Assembly: GCA_024635815.1 (NCBI GenBank)
Contig: JAGXIG010000109.1
Coordinates: forward strand, 1 to 21,086
DNA: 21,086 nt
From: Salegentibacter sp.
GTDB lineage: Bacteria; Bacteroidota; Bacteroidia; Flavobacteriales; Flavobacteriaceae
Direction: 5' to 3'
Part shown: positions 1 to 8,583 of the stretch, piece after piece
How the letters are laid out: each line of letters starts with the position of its first letter
Position numbering within the stretch: position 1 is the stretch's first letter
Made by a program: the position numbers and the translations under genes
Notes under the pieces: generated by a model
Told to the model about the DNA's origin: nothing
Databases searched by the model: none
What the model saw: only the letters and a program-made list of their open reading frames with translations

Positions 1-154
1 GGTTAAGGCCTTGAGCACCACAGCCTACAATCACTATTTTTTTCCCTTTTAAAGCAGCCACTCCGTCGCTGAATTCATCACTACCCATAAACCTACAGGT
101 TCCCAGCTGGGCTAATTGTTCACGTAAAGAAAGGCTGTTAAAATAATTCGTCAT
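1..154 (-). CDS. ilvC: Ketol-acid reductoisomerase, N-terminal part (cut by window edge)
   Basis: Second common step of valine and isoleucine synthesis: isomerises acetolactate or acetohydroxybutyrate and reduces it with NADPH. Only the first 51 codons are in the window. The protein starts [20 protein letters not shown], and at about residues 42-50 shows the Rossmann motif VGCGAQGLN. This N-terminus resembles the long, E. coli-type (class II) enzyme rather than the short class I form (family knowledge). ATG is at 154, nine bases after the ilvN stop, so it is the fourth gene of the ilvDBNC run. The rest lies beyond base 1. Confidence 0.93.
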   Translation of the reverse strand, partial: MTNYFNSLSLREQLAQLGTCRFMGSDEFSDGVAALKGKKIVIVGCGAQGLN

Positions 155-163
155 CACTTTTAT

Positions 164-694
164 TTAATTGGTTGTATCAAATTTTTCTAAAATATTCGAG
201 ATTGGCATTTCGTTTTTAGTCACGGCAATAGTGCCGGAGCGTACAAACTGCATCAATCCATAAGGTTTTAATTTTTCGTAAAGGCTGTCGGTTTCGTGGC
301 GCTTTCCGGTTTTTTCAATTACAAAAAACTTGGGAGTAACCGTCACGATGCGAGCGTTAGACCCCTTTATAAAGTCCTGAATACTGAGATCTTCCACAAA
401 ATCGGCAGAATTTATCTTATATAGCGCAGTTTCCTGGTAGATCATTTCATCATCGGTATGGTAAAAAGCCTTAATGACTTCAATTTGCTTCTCTATTTGT
501 CCAGCGATCTTTTTAACCTGATCTTCGGTAACCTGTACCACGATAATAAATCGCATCACCTCGTTTACCTCACTTCGGGAAGCGGTAATGCTCTCAATAT
601 TAATGTGCCTTTTCTGAAAAATGGCAGCAATACGGCTCAAAAGGCCTATGTTGTTTTCGGTATAAACCGAAACCGTGAAATTTTTCTTTTCCAT
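164..694 (-). CDS. ilvN: Acetolactate synthase small (regulatory) subunit
   Basis: Regulatory subunit of acetohydroxyacid synthase; binds the catalytic subunit IlvB and usually mediates valine feedback inhibition. At 176 aa it has the normal length. Residues 5-75 form an ACT domain (FTVSVYTENNIGLLSRIAAI, then INIESITASRSE), followed by the small-subunit C-terminal domain with VRSGTIAVTK near residue 155. Its ATG shares one base with the ilvB stop codon (TAATG), which suggests translational coupling and matched amounts of the two subunits. The name ilvH would be equally acceptable. Confidence 0.95.
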   Translation of the reverse strand: MEKKNFTVSVYTENNIGLLSRIAAIFQKRHINIESITASRSEVNEVMRFIIVVQVTEDQVKKIAGQIEKQIEVIKAFYHTDDEMIYQETALYKINSADFVEDLSIQDFIKGSNARIVTVTPKFFVIEKTGKRHETDSLYEKLKPYGLMQFVRSGTIAVTKNEMPISNILEKFDTTN

Positions 695-2427
695 TACTCT
701 AATCTTATGTCTGAAACTGAAGCCCCGGTCGGAACCATAGGGAATACATTTTCTTCCTGTTCAACTTTTACTTCAAGGAAATAAGCTTCTTTAGATTCCA
801 TCATTTCCGTAACGGCTTCTTTTAGATTTTCCCGTTTGCTAACTTGCTTTGCTTTAATGTGATATCCTTTGGCGATTGTAATAAAATCGGGATTTATCAT
901 CTCTGTGGAAGCATAGCGTTTCTCAAAAAACAATTGCTGCCACTGACGTACCATTCCAAGGAAATCGTTGTTTAAAACCACAATCTTCACCGGTACTTTA
1001 GTCTGAAAAATGGTACCCAGTTCCTGGATGGTCATCTGGTAACCTCCATCACCGATTACCGCCACAACATCGCGATCTGGTGCGCCCATTTTAGCTCCAA
1101 TAGCTGCCGGAAGCGCAAACCCCATAGTTCCTAAACCTCCGGAAGTTACATTGCTCCTGGTATGGTTGAATTTTGAATAGCGACAAGCCACCATTTGATG
1201 CTGGCCAACATCTGTTACAATAACCGCATCGCCTTTAGAGCATTTATTGATTTCATCAATAACTTCAGCCATTCCAATTTTGCCGCGTTCGGCATTTAGA
1301 TCATTTTTAATGATTTTATCGAATTCAATTTGATAATAATCTTTAAATTTTTGATGCCAGGCTTCATGATTGTTCGGTTTTAGATGCTCCAATAAGATTT
1401 TAAGGGTTTCATTTACATTACCTAAAACCGGGATATCCGCATGTACGTTTTTATTAATTTCTGCGGGATCAATTTCAAAATGGATCACTTTGGCCTGTTT
1501 GGCATATTTCTCCAGATTTCCAGTCACCCGGTCGTCAAAACGCATCCCGATGGCGATCAATACATCGCATTCGTTAGTTAACACATTCGGGCCGTAATTG
1601 CCGTGCATCCCAACCATTCCAACATTTAGTGGATGATCGGTTGGCATAGCAGAAAGTCCCAAAATGGTCCACGCAGCCGGAATACCCGATTTCTCTACTA
1701 CCTGTTTAAAAAGTTCTTCGGCACCGCCTAAAATAACACCTTGACCAAAAATGATCATGGGTTTTTTAGCATTGTTAATCGCATCGGCAGCCTTTTCTAT
1801 TTCTGATATATTAATTTCAGGCTTAGGTTTATAACTTCTAATGCCAGAGCATTTTTTATAAGTAAATTCCAGCGAAGCAAACTGTGCGTCCTTGGTGATA
1901 TCGATTAAAACAGGCCCTGGTCTTCCCGAGCGCGCAATGAAAAATGCTTTTGCCAGAATCTCTGGAATCTCTTCAGCTTTAGTAATCTGATAGTTCCACT
2001 TGGTTATTGGCGTAGAAATCCCAATTATATCGGTTTCCTGAAAAGCATCGCTTCCAAGTAAATGCGAACCTACCTGCCCGGTGATACAAACCAAGGGCGT
2101 TGAATCTATTTGTGCATCTGCAATTCCCGTAACCAGATTAGTAGCTCCGGGCCCCGAAGTAGCCATAGCAACCCCCACTTTCCCGCTTACCCTTGCATAA
2201 CCTTGTGCCGCGTGTGTAGCGCCCTGTTCGTGGCGCGTGAGGACATGGTGAATTTGGGTTTGGTATTTAAATAATTCATCGTAAACGGGCATAATTGCTC
2301 CGCCGGGATAGCCGTAAAGCGTATCCACACCTTCTTCCAATAAACATTTTATCACCGCTTCAGCACCTGAAACCGTGGTTTTTTTTGGAGAAGATACTTT
2401 TTCGAAACTAGCTGTTTTAACTTCCAT
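694..2427 (-). CDS. ilvB: Acetolactate synthase large (catalytic) subunit
   Basis: Thiamine-diphosphate enzyme condensing pyruvate with pyruvate or 2-oxobutyrate, the first committed step of valine, leucine and isoleucine synthesis. The 577 aa are typical. Visible are the N-terminal TPP domain with the catalytic glutamate in RHEQGA (E67), a central FAD-type domain with IAIGMRFDDRVTGN (292-304), and the C-terminal TPP-binding motif starting GDGGYQMT at 459-466 and running to NNDFLGMVRQWQ. It lies 11 bases after ilvD and overlaps ilvN by one base. A few extra N-terminal residues precede the conserved domain; the ATG at 2427 is still the best start. Confidence 0.96.
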   Translation of the reverse strand: MEVKTASFEKVSSPKKTTVSGAEAVIKCLLEEGVDTLYGYPGGAIMPVYDELFKYQTQIHHVLTRHEQGATHAAQGYARVSGKVGVAMATSGPGATNLVTGIADAQIDSTPLVCITGQVGSHLLGSDAFQETDIIGISTPITKWNYQITKAEEIPEILAKAFFIARSGRPGPVLIDITKDAQFASLEFTYKKCSGIRSYKPKPEINISEIEKAADAINNAKKPMIIFGQGVILGGAEELFKQVVEKSGIPAAWTILGLSAMPTDHPLNVGMVGMHGNYGPNVLTNECDVLIAIGMRFDDRVTGNLEKYAKQAKVIHFEIDPAEINKNVHADIPVLGNVNETLKILLEHLKPNNHEAWHQKFKDYYQIEFDKIIKNDLNAERGKIGMAEVIDEINKCSKGDAVIVTDVGQHQMVACRYSKFNHTRSNVTSGGLGTMGFALPAAIGAKMGAPDRDVVAVIGDGGYQMTIQELGTIFQTKVPVKIVVLNNDFLGMVRQWQQLFFEKRYASTEMINPDFITIAKGYHIKAKQVSKRENLKEAVTEMMESKEAYFLEVKVEQEENVFPMVPTGASVSDIRLE

Positions 2428-2438
2428 AATTCACCTTA

Positions 2439-4112
2439 TTAAAATTCGTCGGTAACGCAACCTTGTGAGGCCGAGGAAACCGTTCTTGCATATTTGTAAA
2501 GCACTCCCTTATTGAATTTTAAAGCGGGGGCTTCCCAATTTTCTTTTCTTTTCTTTATTTCTTCTGCTGAAAGTGCAACTTCAATTTTATTGGTTTCAGC
2601 ATTAATGGTAATCTCATCCCCATCCTTTAAAAAAGCGAGCAAACCGCCTTCCTGGGCTTCTGGGGTGATGTGACCGACGACAAAACCGTGGGTTCCACCA
2701 GAAAATCTTCCGTCTGTTATTAAAGCTACATCTTTACCGAGTTTTGCACCCATTATGGCCGAAGTAGGCTTAAGCATTTCCGGCATTCCCGGCCCACCTT
2801 TTGGACCCTCGTACCGAATGACGACTACATCACCTTTTTTCACTTTTCCTGCTGAAATTCCGTCATTAGCTTCATATTCACTATTAAAAACTTTAGCCGT
2901 TCCGGTAAATTGCAAACCTTCCTTTCCGGTAATTTTCGCCACCGAACCGCCTTCAGCAAGATTTCCGTAGAGAATCCTGATATGCCCGGTTTTCTTGATC
3001 GGGTTATCCAAAGGCCTGAATACATCCTGGCCTTCCTCCATATCGGGAACATCGGCAAGGTTCTCAGCCAAGGTTTTTCCGGTTACGGTAAGGCAATCAC
3101 CGTGAAGCATATCGTTTTTCAGCATATATTTTAGAACCGCGGGAATCCCGCCAATCCTGTGAACATCTTCCATCGCATATTTCCCGCTTGGCTTTAGATC
3201 GGCCAAAAACGGCGTGCTATCACATATTTTTTCAAAATCTGCTAGATCAAAATCAACCTCAGCCGATTTCGCTATAGCCAAAAAGTGAAGTACCGCGTTG
3301 GTAGAACCTCCTAAAACGGTAAGCAAACGAATCGCATTTTCCAGCGATTTACGATTTACGATATCGCGGGGCTTAATATCTTTCTCGATTAATAAACGTA
3401 CCGCCTTTCCTGCTTCTTCACTCTCGGTTTTCTTTTCCTCTCCTACAGCAGGATTTGAAGAATTATATGGCAAGGCCATTCCCAAAGCTTCAATTGCCGA
3501 AGCCATGGTATTTGCGGTATACATTCCGCCGCAGGCACCTGCCCCGGGACAGGCCTTTTCTATAATGCTTTCGTACTCTTCTTTTTCTATATCACCGGCA
3601 GTTTTAGCACCCCAAGCTTCAAATGCTGAAACCACGTCCAATTTTTTCCCATTATGACAACCGGAAGCGATGGTACCTCCGTACACCAAAATTGATGGAC
3701 GGTTAATTCGTAACATCGCCATAAGCGCGCCTGGCATATTTTTATCGCAGCCCACAACGGTAATCAGCGCATCGTAAGACATCGCGTGGATTACGGTCTC
3801 CATTGAATCGGCTATAATATCGCGGGATGGCAACGAGTAGCGCATTCCCGGCGTTCCCATAGAAATCCCATCGCTAACACCAATGGTATTAAAAATTAAA
3901 CCGACAAGTTCATTTTCCTTTGCTCCCTTTTTAACCAGTTTGGCCAGGTCGTTAAGGTGCATATTACACGGATTGCCCTCGTACCCGGTACTGGCAATAC
4001 CTACAAATGGTTTTTTAAAATCTTCTTTTGTTAATCCTATCGCGTGCAACATAGCCTGTGAAGCCGGTTGCGAATCGCTTTGTGTTAAAACTTTACTGAA
4101 TTTGTTATGCAT
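2439..4112 (-). CDS. ilvD: Dihydroxy-acid dehydratase
   Basis: Iron-sulfur enzyme that dehydrates dihydroxy-acids to 2-keto acids, third common step of valine and isoleucine synthesis. The 557 aa are the normal length for the IlvD/Edd family. Likely cluster ligands are C49 (GNPCNMHL), C122 (GCDKNMPG) and C194 ([16 protein letters not shown]). The C-terminal half shows [12 protein letters not shown] and [15 protein letters not shown]. It is the first gene of the ilvDBNC run, preceded by a spacer of about 550 bases. I saw no leader peptide rich in Ile, Leu or Val and no T-box in that spacer, so its regulation is not visible. Confidence 0.96.
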   Translation of the reverse strand: MHNKFSKVLTQSDSQPASQAMLHAIGLTKEDFKKPFVGIASTGYEGNPCNMHLNDLAKLVKKGAKENELVGLIFNTIGVSDGISMGTPGMRYSLPSRDIIADSMETVIHAMSYDALITVVGCDKNMPGALMAMLRINRPSILVYGGTIASGCHNGKKLDVVSAFEAWGAKTAGDIEKEEYESIIEKACPGAGACGGMYTANTMASAIEALGMALPYNSSNPAVGEEKKTESEEAGKAVRLLIEKDIKPRDIVNRKSLENAIRLLTVLGGSTNAVLHFLAIAKSAEVDFDLADFEKICDSTPFLADLKPSGKYAMEDVHRIGGIPAVLKYMLKNDMLHGDCLTVTGKTLAENLADVPDMEEGQDVFRPLDNPIKKTGHIRILYGNLAEGGSVAKITGKEGLQFTGTAKVFNSEYEANDGISAGKVKKGDVVVIRYEGPKGGPGMPEMLKPTSAIMGAKLGKDVALITDGRFSGGTHGFVVGHITPEAQEGGLLAFLKDGDEITINAETNKIEVALSAEEIKKRKENWEAPALKFNKGVLYKYARTVSSASQGCVTDEF

Positions 4113-4437
4113 TACTTATTTCTTCTTCGTGTGATTTAAAGATTAAAAGTAAGCTGATAAGTTGTGAAGGTAGTATTTCAGTTAGAATGAGCACTACTTT
4201 CGGAATAAAAATAACAAGGTTAAATATCTGTATTACAATGTTTTAACCCTGAATAAATTACGATAGCTGAAAAGGCTATTTTACAGGTTAAAATTTTAGG
4301 TTAAAAAAGTCTGGAATTTAAGGAAAACACGGCGATTAAGGAATTCTTATTTTTTAGACTAAAATTTTAGGATTTTAGTGTTTTGAATTGAATTTATGAG
4401 AATTTGGAAATAGTTCTCGGTGGTGTACTGTTTCAAG

Positions 4438-4480
4438 CTTGGGGTTTGGTGTTTGGTGTTTGTTGCGAGTTGCGGGTTTT
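4438..4480. repeat. GT-rich degenerate tandem tract
   Basis: Short units of the form GGTTTGGTGTTT are repeated imperfectly and grade into TTGCGAGTTGCGGGTTTT. A similar tract with other units is at about 9044-9105. I recall such tracts as common in spacers of marine flavobacteria. No function is visible. Confidence 0.5.
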
Positions 4481-4490
4481 CTTTGCGGTT

Positions 4491-4641
4491 CGTCATTGCG
4501 AGGACTGCGATAGCCGACGTGGCAACCTGTTTTGAGAACTCATCGGATTACACGGGTTAGATCCTGAAACAATCAGGATGACGTGAGAAACAAACACTTA
4601 AAACAACAGATCGCCACGCTCGTTCCTCGCTTGCGATGACG
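4491..4641. repeat. Long imperfect inverted repeat, CGTCATTGCGAGG type
   Basis: The left arm starts CGTCATTGCGAGGACTGCGA (4491-4535) and the right arm (4605-4641) ends CTCGCTTGCGATGACG. The arms are imperfect reverse complements of about 40 bases. Between them lies a piece of a second repeat type (CCTGAAACAATCAGGATGACG, about 4563-4583), so the element looks composite or nested. It begins 21 bases beyond the stop of the GNAT-nitrilase gene, where it could fold in the mRNA 3' end. Dispersed repeats of this form are common in Bacteroidota; mobility is not shown here. Confidence 0.7.
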
Positions 4642-4662
4642 AGTAATTACTGCCTACTTAAC

Positions 4663-6195
4663 CTACTTTTTCTTCTTTAAAGAATACAAATCCTTCCTTC
4701 TATCCTTCATATTACGCACACTTCCAAAAGCGTGTAGTTCCTTCAATAAATCTAAATCCACATCTACCAATAACGTACTTTCCGTGTTTGGGGTGGCTTC
4801 GGCTTTTATTCCGTTTACCGGAAATGCGAAATCGGATGGAGTTAACACCGCGCTTTGTGCATATTGAATATCCATATTATTTACCTTAGGCAAATTCCCA
4901 ACAGATCCCGCGATAGCTACATAACATTCGTTTTCTACAGCCCTGGCTTGTGCACATATTTTTACTCGGGAATAACCGTTTTGGGTATCGGTCATAAAAG
5001 GAACAAAAAGTATATTCATTCCTTCTTCAGCTAAAATTCTGCCTACTTCCGGAAATTCTATATCATAACAAATCAGTACCCCTATTTTTCCACAGTCGGT
5101 GTCAAAGGTTTGGAGTTTGCTACCGCCTTTCATACCCCATGCTGTTTCTTCAGCGGGAGTGATATGCAATTTCTCGTAGCGCTCGTAACTTCCGTCCCTT
5201 CTGCATAAAAAGCCGACATTGTACATATGTTCCCCTATTACCATGGGCATACTGCCCGTGATGATATTTATATTGTAATTAACCGCAAAATCCTGAAAGG
5301 TTTCCAGCAAACGTTCGGTGTAGGTTGAAAGTCCGCGGATGGCTTCAGGTTCAGTTAATTCATTGAATTGGGCCATAAGCGGCGCGTTGAAGAGTTCAGG
5401 AAAAAGAATAAAATCACTCTGATAATCACTTACCGCATCCACAAAAAATTCAATTTGTGAAACCAGCGCATCATAATCCCTGAAAAGTCGCATTTGCCAT
5501 TGCACCAGCCCAAGGCGAACCACCGTTTTTGGCGTATCTATAAGTTTAGTGGTCTTGGTGTAGTATATATTGTTCCACTCCATCAACACTGCATATTCCT
5601 TACTTTCGGCATCCCCAGGCAGATAACCTTTAATTACTTTCTTTACGTGAAAATCGTTGGAAAGCTGAAATGACAACACCGGATCGTGAATTTCCTGAAG
5701 TTTTACTTTCTCTATATATTTCTTTGGAGTGAGTTCTTTAGAATAAGTCGCGTAATTAGGAATTCGGCCACCAAAAACGATAGCTTTTAAATTTAGCTGT
5801 TCACAAACTTCCTTTCGGGCTTCATATAAACGCCTCCCAAGGCGCATTCCGCGGTAATCGGGATGAATAAAAACATCAATTCCGTATAAAATATCGCCAT
5901 TATTGGTATGTGTAGAAAAATTCTCCCCACCAATAATTTCCTGGTAGGTATGATCTTCCTCAAATTTTTTGGAATCTATAATTATGGAAAGTGCACAACC
6001 CGCAATTTTATTGTCTATTACAATACAGAACTGGCCTTCTGGAAACTTGTTTACTAAATTTCGAATTTCATCTTTACTCCAGTACTCATCAGGCATTTTA
6101 TGATAACTCTTAATCATAGAAACCTTGAGTTCCTGGTAATCTTTAAGCTTTAAATTACGGAGTTCTATTTTTGGCGTTTCGTTCACGGAAGTCAT
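4663..6195 (-). CDS. GNAT acetyltransferase fused to nitrilase-type amidohydrolase
   Basis: A two-domain cytoplasmic enzyme of 510 aa. Residues 10-215 look like a GNAT acyltransferase, with the acetyl-CoA-binding motif A in DVFIHPDYRGMRLGRRLYEA (107-126). Residues 225-505 form a carbon-nitrogen hydrolase domain with the complete Glu-Lys-Cys triad: E267 (LFPELFN), K342 (YEKLHITPAEE) and C376 (VLICYDIEFPE). Both halves therefore look active. Proteins with this fusion are known in many bacteria, but I know of no established substrate; amide hydrolysis coupled to acyl transfer is only inference. It stands alone, with repeat-filled spacers on both sides. The start ATG at 6195 directly precedes the GNAT fold. 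Confidence 0.88.
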   Translation of the reverse strand: MTSVNETPKIELRNLKLKDYQELKVSMIKSYHKMPDEYWSKDEIRNLVNKFPEGQFCIVIDNKIAGCALSIIIDSKKFEEDHTYQEIIGGENFSTHTNNGDILYGIDVFIHPDYRGMRLGRRLYEARKEVCEQLNLKAIVFGGRIPNYATYSKELTPKKYIEKVKLQEIHDPVLSFQLSNDFHVKKVIKGYLPGDAESKEYAVLMEWNNIYYTKTTKLIDTPKTVVRLGLVQWQMRLFRDYDALVSQIEFFVDAVSDYQSDFILFPELFNAPLMAQFNELTEPEAIRGLSTYTERLLETFQDFAVNYNINIITGSMPMVIGEHMYNVGFLCRRDGSYERYEKLHITPAEETAWGMKGGSKLQTFDTDCGKIGVLICYDIEFPEVGRILAEEGMNILFVPFMTDTQNGYSRVKICAQARAVENECYVAIAGSVGNLPKVNNMDIQYAQSAVLTPSDFAFPVNGIKAEATPNTESTLLVDVDLDLLKELHAFGSVRNMKDRRKDLYSLKKKK

Positions 6196-6251
6196 TATTT
6201 ATTTTCGCGAAGATACTGTAGAAAATATTGGTTTAAAAATAGGAAACTGGT

Positions 6252-6282
6252 TTGCCACGAATTCACGAATAATTTTTTTACT
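6252..6282. repeat. GCCACGAATnCACGAAT dispersed repeat, copy 1
   Basis: The sequence GCCACGAATTCACGAATAAT followed by a T run matches a second copy at 9120-9146 (GCCACGAATACACGAATATT plus T run). This motif is a familiar spacer repeat in Bacteroidota. It lies between the GNAT-nitrilase gene and the response regulator. Confidence 0.55.
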
Positions 6283-6306
6283 GAATTGTGTTTTATCTGT
6301 GGTAAA

Positions 6307-6427
6307 CGTCACCCTTAATTTATTTCAGGGTATATGCTGTTCTTAATTCTCAAAAAACTACAGCTCACTTCATCCTAGATTCCCGAAGAAAATTCGGGAT
6401 AAAATCTGAAACAAGTTCAGCATGACG
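6307..6427. repeat. CGTCA/TGACG inverted-repeat element, copy downstream of the regulator gene
   Basis: It starts CGTCACCC and ends CAAGTTCAGCATGACG, with a degenerate middle that contains a strong internal hairpin, TCCCGAA-GAAAA-TTCGGGA (6381-6399). The ends match those at 9226-9287 and 9591-9650. It begins 36 bases past the stop of the response regulator, so it may form the 3' end of the signalling operon transcript. There is no long T run, so it is not a classical intrinsic terminator. Confidence 0.6.
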
Positions 6428-6463
6428 TTCTATAGAAAGCCACAAATTTCGGAGATCGGGCTT

Positions 6464-7096
6464 TTACAACAACAAAATCCTGTGCTTAATAGCATAAAGA
6501 ACCAAACCGGTTCGGCTTCTTACGTTTAGTTTTTGAAACAAACTTTCCCGGTACCCGTCAATGGTTTTTGGACTTAAGTTCATTTCGTTGGCCACCTCTT
6601 TGTAAGTCATCTCGGTACAGGCAAAACCAAGAAATTCCACTTCGCGTTTGGTTAGGTTAGAGAATTTATTCTCTTTATTCCTGTTCTTAATCGCTTCAGA
6701 AACCGCATCGGTATAGAAAAAACCTTCCTTTACCACTTCATCTAAAGCAAATTTAAACTCATCTGGATCAATGTCCTTGAGTAAATAGCCCCGGCAGCCT
6801 AGTTTCACCATAAAAGTGATGGTTTCCTCATCATCTTCCATAGTAAGTGCCAGCACTTTTTGATTGGGATAATTTTCTTTAAGCCAGGCCATAGTTTCAG
6901 GCCCGTCCATAATGGGCATTCTAATATCCAGCAAGACCAAATCGGGTTTTGGCTGATTGGCTTTAAATTGATCTACCAGTTCCTGGCCGTTTTTGCAGAT
7001 GTCGTAAACCTCATAATTTTCGAAAGAATTTACCAGGTTTTTTAAAGATTGCGCAAATAAAGTGTGATCGTCTACAATTGCTACGGTATTATTCAT
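6464..7096 (-). CDS. Response regulator, NarL/LuxR type
   Basis: DNA-binding response regulator of 210 aa. The receiver domain (residues 3-120) has the acidic pair D9-D10, phosphoacceptor D57 (LVLLDIRMP), T85 and K107 (YLLKD). The LuxR-type helix-turn-helix spans about 147-205, with LTKREVEFLGFACTEMTYKE and LSPKTIDGYRESLFQKLNVR. It overlaps the end of the histidine kinase gene by eight bases, so the two are surely a pair. All key receiver residues are present, so phosphorylation-controlled DNA binding is expected. Target genes are not visible; autoregulation of the operon is possible. Confidence 0.95.
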   Translation of the reverse strand: MNNTVAIVDDHTLFAQSLKNLVNSFENYEVYDICKNGQELVDQFKANQPKPDLVLLDIRMPIMDGPETMAWLKENYPNQKVLALTMEDDEETITFMVKLGCRGYLLKDIDPDEFKFALDEVVKEGFFYTDAVSEAIKNRNKENKFSNLTKREVEFLGFACTEMTYKEVANEMNLSPKTIDGYRESLFQKLNVRSRTGLVLYAIKHRILLL

Positions 7097-7877
7097 CTTG
7101 TTGCCCCATTAAAGAATAGCATAAATATAAGGAAGTTCCAGCACCCATAGAACTTTCCAGCTTAAACTTTGCTTGTATTAAAGCTGCCCTGCTTTCCATA
7201 TTAAATAATCCTGAATTCTTCTGTCCCTCTTCCATATCAAAACCCTGCCCATTATCTTTTGCGGTAATAATGATTTCTTCGGAAGTAAAAGCGATGCGAA
7301 CAATTAACGCTGAAGCCTTCGCGTGCTTAATCACATTGGCAAAGAATTCCTGAAGTATTCTGAATAAAATAATGCTGTGTTGCTGCGGAATTTCCTGTTT
7401 TTCGCCGGTTATTTCCAACTGAGTTTCAATAACGCCCATACGCTGAAACCTTGCCATTTCATTTTCTACCGAAACCACCAAACCCGCATAACCAATTACC
7501 TGGTTGTTTAAGGACTTTGAGAGCGAACGTACCTCCTGCAGCGAATTCGCCACGGTTTCTTTAATTTCTAAAGCCGATTTTTTTTCGGCTTCAGGTAGGT
7601 TTCTTGAAAAAATATTCAACTGCATATTAGCAACAGAAAGTAACTGTCCAATATTATCGTGCAATTCCCAACCAACATTCTTTAAGGTCTGTTCTTGCAT
7701 TTCTAAACGCGATTGGGAAATCTCCCGCTCAAAACGCTGTTTAGCCTCAAATTGCTCTTGCAGCATTTTATTTTTACGCCTTTGGTACACCACAAAAAAA
7801 ACGATTACAAAAGCCGTTAGCAGCAGGATGACTACCACAAAATAGATGATAAGTAAAATTTCTTCTTTAGAAAGCAT
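7089..7877 (-). CDS. Sensor-less membrane histidine kinase, HisKA_3 type
   Basis: A short histidine kinase of 262 aa. One membrane helix (about residues 7-30) is followed by a basic and coiled stretch (32-70), a HisKA_3 dimerisation domain with phosphoacceptor H73 in ELHDNIGQLL, and a HATPase domain with N181 (FFANVIKHAK), DNGQGF (208-213), GLFNMESRAAL (223-233) and GAGTSL (245-250). There is no periplasmic loop, PAS or GAF domain, so it cannot sense much by itself. It overlaps the seven-helix membrane gene upstream by 11 bases and the regulator downstream by eight. A complex in which the membrane protein provides sensing is my inference, by analogy with NarX/DesK-class systems. Confidence 0.94.
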   Translation of the reverse strand: MLSKEEILLIIYFVVVILLLTAFVIVFFVVYQRRKNKMLQEQFEAKQRFEREISQSRLEMQEQTLKNVGWELHDNIGQLLSVANMQLNIFSRNLPEAEKKSALEIKETVANSLQEVRSLSKSLNNQVIGYAGLVVSVENEMARFQRMGVIETQLEITGEKQEIPQQHSIILFRILQEFFANVIKHAKASALIVRIAFTSEEIIITAKDNGQGFDMEEGQKNSGLFNMESRAALIQAKFKLESSMGAGTSLYLCYSLMGQQDE

Positions 7878-8583
7878 TCTTTATATTCTTAGAAGTTGGT
7901 TTTTTCTTGTTGGCAAGGCTTAAAAAGGCAATGCTATAGGAACTATACATGAAAATACTCAAACCAATTAAAACAGATCTACTTAGCTTAATAAATTCCG
8001 GACTCTGAGTAGTATAATATTTATAATAAATTAAAATAGGTGTAGTAGTTAAAAAAAACAGAAGTGCAGGAAAGGAAATATAGAAACTAATCTCTCTTTT
8101 GATGTTTAGAATTTTAGAACTCAATAAAATTTCAAAATAATAATAGAAAATCACTCCTACGAGTAATAAATTTCCCAGAATATTAGTCACTAAAGAATAA
8201 CTTTTAAAAAATACATCTGAGAATATTAAATTGAAAATACAAATCACCCCATATGAGAACAAAGCTTTATCAATAAGTTGCCTTATTTTTATATTTGAAA
8301 TATTCCATTTAATATAAAGTATATAAACTATAAAACTGACAATCAGATAAGGATTATACAACCAAAAATTGTTATACAAAAAAGTATCCTTAAGAAAATG
8401 TAAGGACTTATTCCAATAAATTATTGTGGGTATTAAAGCTAGTACTTCTACAAAAAATGTAAGTAATAAGAAGTATGAAAAAAAACCGACCGCTTTATCA
8501 GTCGGTTTTTTTTGAAAATAATATAATCCGGAAATGGCAGCAAAACCTTCCAGAAGAATTACTAGAAAACCAAGGTTTTGCAT
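7867..8583 (-). CDS. Seven-helix membrane protein, candidate sensor partner of the kinase
   Basis: I do not recognise a named family. The 238 aa hold about seven hydrophobic helices: roughly 4-22, 33-56, 76-92, 106-124, 131-152, 165-187 and 202-222, ending in a lysine-rich tail (KKKPTSKNIKNAF) that is likely cytoplasmic. There is no signal peptide and no catalytic motif. Aromatic residues are abundant. The gene is more AT-rich than its neighbours. Its ATG shares one base with the stop of the preceding small gene (TAATG), and its end overlaps the kinase start by 11 bases, so it is translated with the kinase. A membrane sensor or signal-transfer role is inference. A perfect hairpin lies in codons 24-36. 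Confidence 0.82.
   Translation of the reverse strand: MQNLGFLVILLEGFAAISGLYYFQKKPTDKAVGFFSYFLLLTFFVEVLALIPTIIYWNKSLHFLKDTFLYNNFWLYNPYLIVSFIVYILYIKWNISNIKIRQLIDKALFSYGVICIFNLIFSDVFFKSYSLVTNILGNLLLVGVIFYYYFEILLSSKILNIKREISFYISFPALLFFLTTTPILIYYKYYTTQSPEFIKLSRSVLIGLSIFMYSSYSIAFLSLANKKKPTSKNIKNAF
8478..8513 (-). terminator. Terminator-like perfect hairpin inside a coding sequence
   Basis: On the minus strand, eight A, CCGAC, a ten-base loop (TGATAAAGCG), GTCGG and eight T: a perfect 13-bp stem ending in a U run. It has the form of an intrinsic terminator in either direction, yet lies 70-105 bases inside the membrane-protein gene, encoding about QKKPTDKAVGFFS. It could cut transcription after the first small gene and so lower expression of the sensor, kinase and regulator. 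Chance formation from a Lys- and Phe-rich loop is possible, but a perfect 13-bp match is striking. Confidence 0.5.

Larger units (their letters stand above)
4113..4662. other. Gene-free spacer upstream of ilvD
   Basis: No convincing gene in about 550 bases. The ilvD-proximal half (4113-4400) is AT-rich and should carry the ilv promoter, but I find only weak matches to the flavobacterial consensus. The other half holds a GT-rich degenerate tandem tract (about 4438-4480) and a long imperfect inverted repeat (4491-4641), listed separately. Confidence 0.7.

Noticed and set aside
458..784. 108-codon plus-strand ORF across the ilvN/ilvB junction
   Set aside because: Antisense to two clear genes, no similarity to any family I know.
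3298..3657. 119-codon plus-strand ORF inside ilvD
   Set aside because: Antisense shadow of a clear gene; composition follows the ilvD reading frame.
4113..4400. Attenuator or leader peptide for the ilv operon
   Set aside because: No short ORF with runs of Ile, Leu or Val codons, no T-box elements and no clear terminator found.
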